This document shows, one piece after another, positions 1 to 13,883 of a DNA stretch of 64,000 nt. Origin of the DNA: Siphlonurus alternatus (lineage: Eukaryota > Arthropoda > Insecta > Ephemeroptera > Siphlonuridae). The DNA is taken from contig OX463788.1 in the NCBI GenBank assembly GCA_949825025.1, positions 620,001 through 684,000 of the forward strand, given 5' to 3'. The translations under genes were made by a program, and so were the position numbers. The notes under the pieces are model-generated. The model saw nothing but the letters and a program-made list of their open reading frames with translations, searched no databases and was not told the origin of the DNA. Positions within the stretch are counted from its first letter, which is position 1; each line of letters opens with the position of its first letter.

Positions 1-1029
1 TGGGGCATGTTTTTGCCACTTCAAAAATTCATAACTAATTTTTAAAAAATCGTTGACTCTTTTTGAAGGTGTTTTGTCATTGAAGACGGTTCAAACTAAG
101 TTGAATTTGAATATCGAGAAAATATGTATTATCTCTCCATATTTTTGAATTTTATCTATCCCCCATATACTTAACATGGGAAAAGTAGTTAAGTTTGATA
201 ATTCACCAGGATTCAACGAATCAAGGTCATCACTTTTTGATTAAAGTCTGAGGTAGGGTATATTGTTTTTATCATGTACATGCACTTTCAGAATGATTGA
301 TATCCTAATTGAATACAAAATTCGAATCGGTGTTCGTTGTTAGTGGGGCATGTTTTTGCCAATTCAGAAAATCATAATTAATTTTTAAAAAATCGTTGAC
401 ATTTTTTGAACGTGTTTTCACATAGAGGATGGTTCAAATTAAGTTGAATTTGAATATCGAGAAAAAAATATGTATTATCTCTCCATATTTTTGAATTTTA
501 ACTATCCCCCATATACTTAACATGGGAAAAGTAGTTAAGTTTGATAATTCACCAGGATTCAACGAATCAAGATCATCACTTTTTAATTAAAGTCTGAGGT
601 AGGGTATATTGTTTTTATCATGTACACGCACTTTCAGAATGATTGATATCCTAATTGAATACAAAATTCGAATCGGTGTTCATTGTTAGTGGGGCATGTT
701 TTTGCCACTTCAAAAATTCATAATTAATTTTTAAAAAATCGTTGACACTTTTTGAACATGTTTTCACAAAGAGGATGGTTCAAATTAAGTTGAATTTGAA
801 TATCGAGAAAAAAAATGTATTATCTCTCCATTTTTTTGAATTTGAACTATCCCCCATATACACGGGAAAAGTAGTTAAGTTTGATAATTCACCAGAATTC
901 AACGAATCAAGATCGCCACTTTTTGATTAAACTCTGAGGAAGGGTATATTGTTTTTATCGTGTACACGAATTTTCAGAATGATTGAATTCCTAATTCAAT
1001 ACAAAAGTCGAATCGGTGTTAATTGTTAG

Positions 1030-2397
1030 TGGGGCATGTTTTTGCCACTTCAAAAATTCATAACTAATTTTTAAAAAATCGTTGACTCTTTTTGAAGGTG
1101 TTTTGTCATAGAAGACGGTTCAAACTAAGTTGAATTTGAATATCGAGAAAATATGTATTATCTCTCCATATTTTTGAATTTTAACTATCCCCCATATACT
1201 TAACATGGGAAAAGTAGTTAAGTTTGATAATTCACCAGGATTCAACGAATCAAGATCATCACTTTTTGATTAAAGTCTGAGGTAGGGTATAATGTTTTTA
1301 TCATGTACACGCACTTTCAGAATGATTGATATCCTAATTGAATACAAAATTCGAATCGGTATTCGTTGTTAGTGGGGCATGTTTTTGCCAATTCAGAAAT
1401 TCATAATTAATTTTTAAAAAATCGTTGACACTTTTTGAACGTGTTTTCACATAGAGGATGGTTCAAATTAAGTTGAATTTGAATATCGAGAAAAAAATAT
1501 GTATTATCTCTCCATATTTTTGAATTTGAACTATCCCCCATATACATGGGAAAAGTAGTTAAGTTTGATAATTCACCAGAATTCTACGAATCAAGATCGC
1601 CACTTTTTGATTAAACTCTGAGGTAGGGTATATTGTTTTTAACGTGTACACGAATTTTCAGAATGATTGAATTCCTAATTCAATACAAAAGTCGAATCGG
1701 TGTTAATTGTTAGTGGGGCATGTTTTTGCCACTTCAAAAATTCATAACTAATTTTTAAAAAATCGTTGACTCTTTTTGAAGGTGTTTTGTCATAGAAGAC
1801 GGTTCAAACTAAGTTGAATTTGAATATCGAGAAAATATGTATTATCTCTCCATATTTTTGAATTTTAACTATCCCCCATATACTTAACATGGGAAAAGTA
1901 GTTAAGTTTGATAATTCACCAGGATTCAACGAATCAAGATCATCACTTTTTGATTAAAGTCTGAGGTAGGGTATATTGTTTTTATCATGTACACGCACTT
2001 TCAGAATGATTGATATCCTAATTGAATACAAAATTCGAATCGGTGTTCGTTGTTAGTGGGGCATGTTTTTGCCAATTCAGAAATTCATAATTAATTTTTA
2101 AAAAATCGTTGACACTTTTTGAACGTGTTTTCACATAGAGGATGGTTCAAATTAAGTTGAATTTGAATATCGAGAAAAAAATATGTATTATCTCTCCATA
2201 TTTTTGAATTTGAACTATCCCCCATATACATGGGAAAAGTAGTTAAGTTTGATAATTCACCAGAATTCAACGAATCAAGATCGCCACTTTTTGATTAAAC
2301 TCTGAGGTAAGGTATATTGTTTTTAACGTGTACACGAATTTTCAGAATGATTGAATTCCTAATTCAATACAAAAGTCGAATCGGTGTTAATTGTTAG
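1030..2397. repeat. Dimeric higher-order repeat, ~684 bp, two copies
   Basis: Monomer starts at 1030, 1714 and 2398 carry the same subtype (CAAAAATTCATAACTAA, GACTCTTTTTGAAGG, ATCATCAC). The intervening monomers (about 1372 and 2057) carry the other subtype (CCAATTCAGAAATTC, CACATAGAGGATGG, AACGTGTACACG). The pair therefore repeats every 684 bp. Confidence 0.75.
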
Positions 2398-5300
2398 TGG
2401 GGCATGTTTTTGCCACTTCAAAAATTCATAACTAATTTTTAAAAAATCGTTGACTCTTTTTGAAGGTGTTTTGTCATAGAAGACGGATCAAACTAAGTTG
2501 AATTTGAATATCGAGAAAAAATATGTATTATCTCTCCATATTTTTGAATTTTAACTATCCCCCATATACTTAACATGGGAAAAGTAGTTAAGTTTGATAA
2601 TTCACCAGGATTCAACGAATCAAGATCATCACTTTTTGATTAAAGTCTGAGGTAGGGTATATTGTTTTTATCATGTACACGCACTTTCAGAATGATTGAT
2701 ATCCTAATTGAATACAAAATTCGAATCGGTGTTCATTGTTATTGGGGCATGTTTTTGCCACTTCAAAAATTCATAATTAATTTTTAAAAAATCGTTGACA
2801 CTTTTTGAACATGTTTTCACAAAGAGGATGGTTCAAATTAAGTTGAATTTGAATATCGAGAAAAAATATGTATTATCTCTCCATATTTTTGAATATGAAC
2901 TATCCCCCATATACATGGGAAAAGTAGTTAAGTTTGATAATTCACCAGAATTCAACGAATCAAGATCGCCACTTTTTGATTAAACTCTGAGGTAGGGTAT
3001 ATTGTTTTTATCATGTACACGAACTTTCAGAATGATTGAATTCCTAATTGAATACAAAATTCGAATCGGTGTTCATTGTTAGTGGGGCATGTTTTTGCCA
3101 CTTCAGAAATTCATAATTAATTTTTAAAAAACCGTTGAAACTTTTTGAACATGTTTTCTCATAGAAGATGGTTCAAATTAAGTTGAATTTGAATATCGAG
3201 AAAAAATATGTATAATCTCTCCATATTTTTGAATTTCAACTATCCCCCATATACATGGGAAAAGTAGTTAAGTTTGATAATTCACCAGAATTCAACGAAT
3301 CAAGATCGCCACTTTTTGATTAAACTCTGAGGTAGGTATATTGTTTTTATCATGTACACGAACTTTCAGAATGATTGAATTCCTAATTGAATACAAAATT
3401 CGAATCGGTGTTCATTGTTAGTGAGCATGTTTTTGCCACTTCAGAATTTCATAATTAATTTTTAAAAAACCGTTGACACTTTTTGAACGTGTTTTCTCAT
3501 AGAAGTTGGTTCAAATTAAGTTGAATTTGAATATCGAGAAAAAATATGTATAATCTCTTCATATTTTTGAATTTCAACTATCCCCCATATACATGGGAAA
3601 AGTAGTTAAGTTTGATAGTTCACCAGAATTCAAGGAATCAAGATCGCCACTTTTTGATTAAACTCTGAGGTAGGGTATATTGTTTTTATCATGTACACGA
3701 ACTTTCAGAATGATTGATTTCCTAATTGAATACAAAATTCGAATCGGTGTTCATTGTTAGTGGGGCATGTTTTTGCCACTTTAGAAATTCATAATTAATT
3801 TTTAAAAAACCGTTGACACTTTTTGAACGTGTTTTCTCATAGAAGATGGTTCAAATTAAGTTGAATTTGAGTAACGAGAAAAAATATGTATTATCTCTCC
3901 ATATTTTTAAATTTCAACTATCCCCCGTATACTTAACATGGGAAAAGTAGTTAAGTTTGATAATTCACCAGAATTCAACGAATCGAGATCGCCACTTTTT
4001 GATTAAACTCTGAGTTAGAGTGTATTGTTCCTATTATGTATATGCACTTTCAGAATGATTGAATTCCTAATTCAATACAAAAGTTGAATCGGTGTTCACT
4101 GCTAGTATGGCATGTGGTTGCCACTTCAAAAATTCATAACTAATTATTAAAAAACCGTAGACACTTTTTGAATGTGTGACGGTTCAAATTAAGTTGAATT
4201 TGAATAACGAGAAAAAAATGTATTATCTCTCCTAATTTTTGAACTTGAACTATCCCCCATATACTTAACGTGGGGAAAGTAATTAAGTTTGATATTTCAC
4301 CAGAACTCAACGAATCAGGATCGCCACTTTTTGATTGAACTCTGAGGTAGGGTATATTGTTTTAATCATAAACCCACACTTTCAGAATGATTGAATTCCT
4401 AACTCAATACAAAAATTGAATCGGTGTTCATTGTTAGTGGGGCATGTTTTTGCCACTTCAGAAATTCATAATTAATTTTTAAAAAACCGTTGAAACTTTT
4501 TGAACATGTTTTCTCATAGAAGATGGTTCAAATTAAGTTGAATTTGAAAATCGAGAAAAAATATGTATAATCTCTCCATATTTTTGAATTTCAACTATCC
4601 CCCATATACATGGGAAAAGTAGCTAAGTTTGATAATTCACCAGAATTCAACGAATCAAGATCGCCACTTTTTGATTAAACTCTGAGGTAGGGTATATTGT
4701 TTTTATCATGTACACGAACTTTCAGAATGATTGAATTCCTAATTGAATACAAAATTCGAATCGGTGTTCATTGTTAGTGGGGCATGTTTTTGCCACTTCA
4801 GAAATTCATAATTAATTTTTAAAAAACCGTTGACACTTTTTGAACGTGTTTTCTCATAGAAGTTGGTTCAAATTAAGTTGAATTTGAATATCGAGAAAAA
4901 ATATGTATAATCTCTCCATATTTTTGAATTTCAACTATCCCCCATATACATGGGAAAAGTAGTTAAGTTTGATAATTCACCAGAATTCAACGAATCAAGA
5001 TCGCCACTTTTTGATTAAACTCTAAGGTAGGGTATATTGTTTTTTTCATGTACACGAACTTTCAGAATGATTGATTTCCTAATTGAATACAAAATTCGAA
5101 TCGGTGTTCATTGTTAGTGGGGCATGTTTTTGCCACTTCAGAAATTCATAATTAATTTTTAAAAAACCGTTGACACTTTTTGAACGTGTTTTCTCATAGA
5201 AGATGGTTCAAATTAAGTTGAATTTGAGTAACGAGAAAAAATATGTATTATCTCTCCATATTTTTAAATTTCAACTATCCCCCGTATACTTAACATGGGA

Positions 5301-7505
5301 AAAGTAGTTAAGTTTGATAATTCACCAGAATTCAACGAATCGAGATCGCCACTTTTTGATTAAACTCTGAGGTAGAGTGTATTGTTCCTATTTTGTATAC
5401 GCACTTTCAGAATGATTGAATTCCTAATTCAATACAAAAGTTGAATCGGTGTTCACTGCTAGTATGGCATGTGGTTGCCACTTCAAAAATTCATAACTAA
5501 TTTTTAAAAAACCGTAGACACTTTTTGAACGTGTGACGGTTCAAATTAAGTTGAATTTGAATAACGAGAAAAAAAATGTATTATCTCTCCTAATTTTTGA
5601 ACTTGAACTATCCCCCATATACTTAACGTGGGAAAATTAATTAAGTTTGATAATTCACCAGAACTCAACGAATCAGGATCGCCACTTTTTGATTGAATCT
5701 GAGGTAGGGTATATTGTTTTAATCATAAACCCGCACTTTCAGAATGATTGAATTCCTAACTCAATACAAAAATTGAATCGGTGTTCGTTGTTAGTGGGGC
5801 ATGTTTTTGACAATTCAAAAATTCATAATTAATTTTTAAAAAATCGTTGACACTTTTTGAACATGTTTTCACATAGAGGATGGTTCAAATTAAGTTGAAT
5901 TTGAATATCGAGAAAAAATATGTATAATCTCTCCATATTTTTGAATTTCAACTATCCCCCATATACATGGGAAAAGTAGTCAAGTTTGGTAATTCACCAG
6001 AATTCAACGAATCAGGATCGCCACTTTTTGATTGAACTCTGAGGTAGGGTATATTGTTTTTATCTAGTACACGAACTTTCAGAATGATTGAATTCCTAAT
6101 TCAATACAAAAGTCGAATCGGTGTTAATTGTTAGTGGGGCATGTTTTTGCCACTTCAGAAATTCATAATTAATTTTTAAAAAACCGTTGACACTTTTTGA
6201 ACGTGTTTTCTCATAGAAGATGGTTCAAATTAAGTTGAATTTGAATATCGAGAAAAAATATGTATAATCTCTCCATATTTTTGAATTTCAACTATCCCCC
6301 ATATACATGGGAAAAGTAGTCAAGTTTGGTAATTCACCAGAATTCAACGAATCAAGATCGCCACTTTTTGATTAATCTCTGAGGTAGGGTATATTGTTTT
6401 TATCATGTACACGAACTGTCAGAATGATTGAATTCCTAATTGAATACAAAATTCGAATCGGTGTTCATTGTTAGTGGGGCATGTTTTTGCCACTTCAGAA
6501 ATTCATAATTAATTTTTAAAAAATCGTTGACACTTTTTGAACGTGTTTTCTCATAGAAGATGGTTCAAATTAAGTTGAATTTAAATATCGAGAAAAAATA
6601 TGTATAATCTCTCCATATTTTTGAATTTGAACTATCCCCCATATACTTAAAATGGAAAAAGTAGTTAAATTTAATAATTCAACAGAATTCAATGAATTGA
6701 GATTGCCACTTTATTATTAAACTTTGAGGTAGGGTATATTGATCTTATCATGTACACGCACTTTCAGAATGATTGAATTCCTAATTCAATACAAATGTGG
6801 AATCGGTGTTCGTTGTTAGTGGGGCATGTTTTTGCCAATTCAGAAATTCATAAATAATTTTTAAAAAATCGTTGACACTTTTTGAAGGTGTTTTGTCATA
6901 GAGGACGATTCAAACTAAGTTGAATTTGAATATCGAGAAAAAATATGTATTATCTCTCCATATTTTTGAATTTGAACTATCCCCCATATACATGGGAAAA
7001 GTAGTTAAGTTTGATAATTCACCAGAATTCAACGAATCAAGATCGCCACTTTTTGATTAAACTCTGAGGTAGGGTATATTGTTTTTATCGTGTACACGAA
7101 TTTTCAGAATGATTGAATTCCTAATTCAATACAAAAGTCGAATCGGTGTTAATTGTTAGTGGGGCATGTTTTTGCCACTTCAAAAATTCATAACTAATTT
7201 TTAAAAAAATCGTTGACTATTTTTGAAGGTGTTTTGTCATAGAAGACGGTTCAAACTAAGTTGAATTTGAATATCGAGAAAAAATATGTATTATCTCTCC
7301 ATATTTTTGAATTTTAACTATCCCCCATATACTTAACATGGGAAAAGTAGTTAAATTTGATAATTCACCAGGATTCAACGAATCAAGATCATCACTTTTT
7401 GATTAAAGTCTGAGGTAGGGTATATTGTTTTTATCATGTACACGCACTTTCAGAATGATTGATATCCTAATTGAATACAAAATTCGAATCGGCGTTCATT
7501 GTTAG
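2057..7505. repeat. Higher-order unit of 16 monomers (~5.45 kb), copy 1
   Basis: This segment is nearly base-for-base the same as 7506-12953. Matching private variants include GACGGATCAAAC at 2482 and 7931, GAACTATCC preceded by GAATAT near 2890 and 8340, the GTGAGCATG monomer start near 3421 and 8868, and the AATTGAGATTGCC monomer near 6697 and 12144. Both copies end with the rare CGGCGTTCATTG. The offset is 5,447-5,449 bp, shifting where one copy has a 2 bp longer A-run. Only scattered single-base differences were seen, for example TTAATCTCTG at 6371 versus TTAAACTCTG in the second copy. Confidence 0.9.
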
Positions 7506-10500
7506 TGGGGCATGTTTTTGCCACTTCAGAAATTCATAATTAATTTTTAAAAAATCGTTGACACTTTTTGAACGTGTTTTCACATAGAGGATGGTTCAAA
7601 TTAAGTTGAATTTGAATATCGAGAAAAAAATATGTATTATCTCTCCATATTTTTGAATTTGAACTATCCCCCATATACATGGGAAAAGTAGTTAAGTTTG
7701 ATAATTCACCAGAATTCAACGAATCAAGATCGCCACTTTTTGATTAAACTCTGAGGTAGGGTATATTGTTTTTAACGTGTACACGAATTTTCAGAATGAT
7801 TGAATTCCTAATTCAATACAAAAGTCGAATCGGTGTTAATTGTTAGTGGGGCATGTTTTTGCCACTTCAAAAATTCATAACTAATTTTTAAAAAATCGTT
7901 GACTCTTTTTGAAGGTGTTTTGTCATAGAAGACGGATCAAACTAAGTTGAATTTGAATATCGAGAAAATATGTATTATCTCTCCATATTTTTGAATTTTA
8001 ACTATCCCCCATATACTTAACATGGGAAAAGTAGTTAAGTTTGATAATTCACCAGGATTCAACGAATCAAGATCATCACTTTTTGATTAAAGTCTGAGGT
8101 AGGGTATATTGTTTTTATCATGTACACGCACTTTCAGAATGATTGATATCCTAATTGAATACAAAATTCGAATCGGTGTTCATTGTTATTGGGGCATGTT
8201 TTTGCCACTTCAAAAATTCATAATTAATTTTTAAAAAATCGTTGACACTTTTTGAACATGTTTTCACAAAGAGGATGGTTCAAATTAAGTTGAATTTGAA
8301 TATCGAGAAAAAATATGTATTATCTCTCCATATTTTTGAATATGAACTATCCCCCATATACATGGGAAAAGTAGTTAAGTTTGATAATTCACCAGAATTC
8401 AACGAATCAAGATCGCCACTTTTTGATTAAACTCTGAGGTAGGGTATATTGTTTTTATCATGTACACGAACTTTCAGAATGATTGAATTCCTAATTGAAT
8501 ACAAAATTCGAATCGGTGTTCATTGTTAGTGGGGCATGTTTTTGCCACTTCAGAAATTCATAATTAATTTTTAAAAAACCGTTGAAACTTTTTGAACATG
8601 TTTTCTCATAGAAGATGGTTCAAATTAAGTTGAATTTGAATATCGAGAAAAAATATGTATAATCTCTCCATATTTTTGAATTTCAACTATCCCCCATATA
8701 CATGGGAAAAGTAGTTAAGTTTGATAATTCACCAGAATTCAACGAATCAAGATCGCCACTTTTTGATTAAACTCTGAGGTAGGTATATTGTTTTTATCAT
8801 GTACACGAACTTTCAGAATGATTGAATTCCTAATTGAATACAAAATTCGAATCGGTGTTCATTGTTAGTGAGCATGTTTTTGCCACTTCAGAATTTCATA
8901 ATTAATTTTTAAAAAACCGTTGACACTTTTTGAACGTGTTTTCTCATAGAAGTTGGTTCAAATTAAGTTGAATTTGAATATCGAGAAAAAATATGTATAA
9001 TCTCTTCATATTTTTGAATTTCAACTATCCCCCATATACATGGGAAAAGTAGTTAAGTTTGATAGTTCACCAGAATTCAAGGAATCAAGATCGCCACTTT
9101 TTGATTAAACTCTGAGGTAGGGTATATTGTTTTTATCATGTACACGAACTTTCAGAATGATTGATTTCCTAATTGAATACAAAATTCGAATCGGTGTTCA
9201 TTGTTAGTGGGGCATGTTTTTGCCACTTTAGAAATTCATAATTAATTTTTAAAAAACCGTTGACACTTTTTGAACGTGTTTTCTCATAGAAGATGGTTCA
9301 AATTAAGTTGAATTTGAGTAACGAGAAAAAATATGTATTATCTCTCCATATTTTTAAATTTCAACTATCCCCCGTATACTTAACATGGGAAAAGTAGTTA
9401 AGTTTGATAATTCACCAGAATTCAACGAATCGAGATCGCCACTTTTTGTTTAAACTCTGAGTTAGAGTGTATTGTTCCTATTATGTATATGCACTTTCAG
9501 AATGATTGAATTCCTAATTCAATACAAAAGTTGAATCGGTGTTCACTGCTAGTATGGCATGTGGTTGCCACTTCAAAAATTCATAACTAATTATTAAAAA
9601 ACCGTAGACACTTTTTGAATGTGTGACGGTTCAAATTAAGTTGAATTTGAATAACGAGAAAAAAAATGTATTATCTCTCCTAATTTTTGAACTTGAACTA
9701 TCCCCCATATACTTAACGTGGGGAAAGTAATTAAGTTTGATATTTCACCAGAACTCAACGAATCAGGATCGCCACTTTTTGATTGAACTCTGAGGTAGGG
9801 TATATTGTTTTAATCATAAACCCACACTTTCAGAATGATTGAATTCCTAACTCAATACAAAAATTGAATCGGTGTTCATTGTTAGTGGGGCATGTTTTTG
9901 CCACTTCAGAAATTCATAATTAATTTTTAAAAAACCGTTGAAACTTTTTGAACATGTTTTCTCATAGAAGATGGTTCAAATTAAGTTGAATTTGAAAATC
10001 GAGAAAAAATATGTATAATCTCTCCATATTTTTGAATTTCAACTATCCCCCATATACATGGGAAAAGTAGCTAAGTTTGATAATTCACCAGAATTCAACG
10101 AATCAAGATCGCCACTTTTTGATTAAACTCTGAGGTAGGGTATATTGTTTTTATCATGTACACGAACTTTCAGAATGATTGAATTCCTAATTGAATACAA
10201 AATTCGAATCGGTGTTCATTGTTAGTGGGGCATGTTTTTGCCACTTCAGAAATTCATAATTAATTTTTAAAAAACCGTTGACACTTTTTGAACGTGTTTT
10301 CTCATAGAAGTTGGTTCAAATTAAGTTGAATTTGAATATCGAGAAAAAATATGTATAATCTCTCCATATTTTTGAATTTCAACTATCCCCCATATACATG
10401 GGAAAAGTAGTTAAGTTTGATAATTCACCAGAATTCAACGAATCAAGATCGCCACTTTTTGATTAAACTCTAAGGTAGGGTATATTGTTTTTTTCATGTA

Positions 10501-12953
10501 CACGAACTTTCAGAATGATTGATTTCCTAATTGAATACAAAATTCGAATCGGTGTTCATTGTTAGTGGGGCATGTTTTTGCCACTTCAGAAATTCATAAT
10601 TAATTTTTAAAAAACCGTTGACACTTTTTGAACGTGTTTTCTCATAGAAGATGGTTCAAATTAAGTTGAATTTGAGTAACGAGAAAAAATATGTATTATC
10701 TCTCCATATTTTTAAATTTCAACTATCCCCCGTATACTTAACATGGGAAAAGTAGTTAAGTTTGATAATTCACCAGAATTCAACGAATCGAGATCGCCAC
10801 TTTTTGATTAAACTCTGAGGTAGAGTGTATTGTTCCTATTTTGTATACGCACTTTCAGAATGATTGAATTCCTAATTCAATACAAAAGTTGAATCGGTGT
10901 TCACTGCTAGTATGGCATGTGGTTGCCACTTCAAAAATTCATAACTAATTTTTAAAAAACCGTAGACACTTTTTGAACGTGTGACGGTTCAAATTAAGTT
11001 GAATTTGAATAACGAGAAAAAAAATGTATTATCTCTCCTAATTTTTGAACTTGAACTATCCCCCATATACTTAACGTGGGAAAATTAATTAAGTTTGATA
11101 ATTCACCAGAACTCAACGAATCAGGATCGCCACTTTTTGATTGAATCTGAGGTAGGGTATATTGTTTTAATCATAAACCCGCACTTTCAGAATGATTGAA
11201 TTCCTAACTCAATACAAAAATTGAATCGGTGTTCGTTGTTAGTGGGGCATGTTTTTGACAATTCAAAAATTCATAATTAATTTTTAAAAAATCGTTGACA
11301 CTTTTTGAACATGTTTTCACATAGAGGATGGTTCAAATTAAGTTGAATTTGAATATCGAGAAAAAATATGTATAATCTCTCCATATTTTTGAATTTCAAC
11401 TATCCCCCATATACATGGGAAAAGTAGTCAAGTTTGGTAATTCACCAGAATTCAACGAATCAGGATCGCCACGTTTTGATTGAACTCTGAGGTAGGGTAT
11501 ATTGTTTTTATCTAGTACACGAACTTTCAGAATGATTGAATTCCTAATTCAATACAAAAGTCGAATCGGTGTTAATTGTTAGTGGGGCATGTTTTTGCCA
11601 CTTCAGAAATTCATAATTAATTTTTAAAAAACCGTTGACACTTTTTGAACGTGTTTTCTCATAGAAGATGGTTCAAATTAAGTTGAATTTGAATATCGAG
11701 AAAAAATATGTATAATCTCTCCATATTTTTGAATTTCAACTATCCCCCATATACATGGGAAAAGTAGTCAAGTTTGGTAATTCACCAGAATTCAACGAAT
11801 CAAGATCGCCACTTTTTGATTAAACTCTGAGGTAGGGTATATTGTTTTTATCATGTACACGAACTGTCAGAATGATTGAATTCCTAATTGAATACAAAAT
11901 TCGAATCGGTGTTCATTGTTAGTGGGGCATGTTTTTGCCACTTCAGAAATTCATAATTAATTTTTAAAAAATCGTTGACACTTTTTGAACGTGTTTTCTC
12001 ATAGAAGATGGTTCAAATTAAGTTGAATTTAAATATCGAGAAAAAATATGTATAATCTCTCCATATTTTTGAATTTGAACTATCCCCCATATACTTAAAA
12101 TGGAAAAAGTAGTTAAATTTAATAATTCAACAGAATTCAATGAATTGAGATTGCCACTTTATTATTAAACTTTGAGGTAGGGTATATTGATCTTATCATG
12201 TACACGCACTTTCAGAATGATTGAATTCCTAATTCAATACAAATGTTGAATCGGTGTTCGTTGTTAGTGGGGCATGTTTTTGCCAATTCAGAAATTCATA
12301 AATAATTTTTAAAAAATCGTTGACACTTTTTGAAGGTGTTTTGTCATAGAGGACGATTCAAACTAAGTTGAATTTGAATATCGAGAAAAAATATGTATTA
12401 TCTCTCCATATTTTTGAATTTGAACTATCCCCCATATACATGGGAAAAGTAGTTAAGTTTGATAATTCACCAGAATTCAACGAATCAAGATCGCCACTTT
12501 TTGATTAAACTCTGAGGTAGGGTATATTGTTTTTATCGTGTACACGAATTTTCAGAATGATTGAATTCCTAATTCAATACAAAAGTCGAATCGGTGTTAA
12601 TTGTTAGTGGGGCATGTTTTTGCCACTTCAAAAATTCATAACTAATTTTTAAAAAAATCGTTGACTATTTTTGAAGGTGTTTTGTCATAGAAGACGGTTC
12701 AAACTAAGTTTAATTTGAATATCGAGAAAAAATATGTATTATCTCTCCATATTTTTGAATTTGAACTATCCCCCATATACTTAACATGGGAAAAGTAGTT
12801 AAATTTGATAATTCACCAGGATTCAACGAATCAAGATCATCACTTTTTGATTAAAGTCTGAGGTAGGGTATATTGTTTTTATCATGTACACGCACTTTCA
12901 GAATGATTGATATCCTAATTGAATACAAAATTCGAATCGGCGTTCATTGTTAG
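7506..12953. repeat. Higher-order unit of 16 monomers (~5.45 kb), copy 2
   Basis: This is the tandem partner of 2057-7505, in direct orientation and immediately adjacent. A 62-codon chance ORF at 2795-2983 recurs unchanged at 8242-8430, which shows how little the copies have diverged. The last third of this copy is also the first part of the 3,073 bp duplication that follows. Confidence 0.9.
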
Positions 12954-13883
12954 TGGGGCATGTTTTTGCCACTTCAGAAATTCATAATTAATTTTTAAAA
13001 AATCGTTGACACATTTTGAACGTGTTTTCTCATAGAAGATGGTTCAAATTAAGTTGAATTTGAATATCGAGAAAAAATGTGTATAATCTCTCCTTATTTT
13101 TGAATTTGAACTATCCCCCGAATACTTAACATGGGAAAAGTAGTTAAGTTTGATAATTCACCAGAACTCAACGAATCAGGATCGCCACTTTTTGATTGAA
13201 CTCTGAGGTAGGGTATATTGTTTTAATCATGAACCCGCACTTTCAGAATGATTGAATTCCTAACTCAATACAAAAATTGAATCGGTGTTCGTTGTTAGTG
13301 GGGCATGTTTTTGCCAATTCAGAAATTCATAATTAATTTTTAAAAAATCGTTGACACTTTTTGAACGTGTTTTCACATAGAAGATGGTTCAAATTAAGTT
13401 AAATTTTAATATATCGAGAAAAAATATGTATTATCTCTCCATATTTTTGAATTTGAACTATCCCCCATATACATGGGAAAAGTAGTTAAGTTTGATAATT
13501 CACCAGAATTCAACGAATCCAGATCGCCACTTTTTGATTAAACTCTGAGGTAGGGTATATTGTTTTTATCGTGTACACGAATTTTCAGAATGATTGAATT
13601 CTTAATTCAATACAAAAGTCGAATCGGTGTTAATTGTTAGTGGGGCATGTTTTTGCCACTTCAAAAATTCATAACTAATTTTTAAAAAATCGTTGACTCT
13701 TTTTGAAGGTGTTTTGTCATAGAAGACGGTTCAAACTAAGTTGAATTTGAATATCGAGAAAATATGTATTATCTCTCCATATTTTTGAATTTTAACTATC
13801 CCCCATATACTTAACATGGGAAAAGTAGTTAAGTTTGATAATTCACCAGGATTCAACGAATCAAGATCATCACTTTTTGATTA
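10811..13883. repeat. 3,073 bp tandem duplication, copy 1 (nine monomers)
   Basis: The sequence from AACTCTGAGGTAGAGTG at 10811 onward reappears from 13884 with the same order of monomer variants. These include the TATGGCATGTGG monomer, the TCTAGTACACG monomer and the AATTGAGATTGCC monomer (about 12144 and 15217). The 3' limit falls inside a monomer at a shared ACTTTTTGATTA stretch. Confidence 0.9.

Noticed and set aside
742..8430. 62-codon plus-strand ORFs in monomers (742-930, 2795-2983, 8242-8430; also 37803 and 45211)
   Set aside because: They exist only where GAACATG and particular indels occur. The monomer length is not a multiple of three, most monomers have stops in the frame, and there is no domain. 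They are chance frames copied with the satellite.
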